24,972 bases of DNA from positions 1 through 24,972 of the forward strand of contig QFOL01000024.1 in the NCBI GenBank assembly GCA_003241215.1. Reading direction: 5' to 3'. The DNA comes from Agrobacterium fabrum (lineage in GTDB: Bacteria > Pseudomonadota > Alphaproteobacteria > Rhizobiales > Rhizobiaceae). Below, one piece after another: positions 24,925 to 24,972 of the stretch. The position numbers were made by a program, and so were the translations under genes. The notes beneath the pieces are model-generated. The model saw only the letters and a program-made list of their open reading frames with translations, made no database searches and was not told where the DNA came from. The first letter of the stretch is position 1, and the number at the start of each line of letters is the position of its first letter.

Positions 24925-24972
24925 ATTGCCGAAATCCGCCTTCCATCCGGTTTGCACCTTCGCGCGGCACGC
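24925..24972. other. Window edge, no gene recognised
   Basis: These last 48 bases follow the terminator. I see no start codon with a ribosome binding site and no recognisable coding segment. Too short to interpret. Confidence 0.4.

Overview
This window is typical of the Agrobacterium/Rhizobium branch of Alphaproteobacteria. The coding sequence is GC-rich and dense, the gene set includes a bigR-blh persulfide operon of the kind known from Agrobacterium tumefaciens, and two 119-bp imperfect palindromic intergenic repeats resemble Rhizobium-specific intergenic mosaic elements (RIMEs). The organism and replicon are inferred; no rRNA, tRNA or replication gene is present to confirm them.

Region 1 (about 1-6040, + strand) is a branched-chain amino acid and acyl-CoA catabolic operon: thiolase, acyl-CoA dehydrogenase, and the E1-alpha, E1-beta and E2 subunits of branched-chain 2-oxoacid dehydrogenase. 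The genes are tightly spaced and no E3 gene follows. A RIME-like repeat separates this operon from gpmI (6382-7899, + strand), the cofactor-independent phosphoglycerate mutase.

Region 2 (7980-10463, - strand) is a four-gene persulfide/sulfide operon transcribed blh, bigR, pmpA, pmpB with overlapping genes. An AT-rich double dyad upstream of blh is the probable BigR operator.

Region 3 (10621-13951) holds a - strand operon (alpha/beta hydrolase, SDR dehydrogenase, small membrane protein) ending at a perfect 15-bp hairpin terminator. A divergent GlxA-type AraC regulator lies upstream of it. A FadR-type GntR regulator (+) and a convergent LysE/RhtB exporter (-) follow.

Region 4 (15895-24728) is the most interesting part, a probable organosulfur-scavenging cluster. 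A luciferase-like monooxygenase (+) converges on a DszA/NtaA-family monooxygenase (-). Divergent from the latter is a + strand operon: a protein that looks like an ABC solute-binding protein but has no signal peptide and carries the Cys/His/Arg pattern of the sulfinate desulfinase DszB; an NmrA-like NAD(P)-binding protein; an SfnG/RutA-like flavin monooxygenase; an M20 amidohydrolase; and a secreted peptide-type solute-binding protein. The parts suggest uptake, N-deacylation, flavin-dependent C-S oxidation and release of sulfite from an organosulfur compound. The substrate is unknown. No flavin reductase, DszC-like enzyme or ABC permease/ATPase is in the window. The window closes with a second RIME-like repeat and a strong intrinsic terminator.
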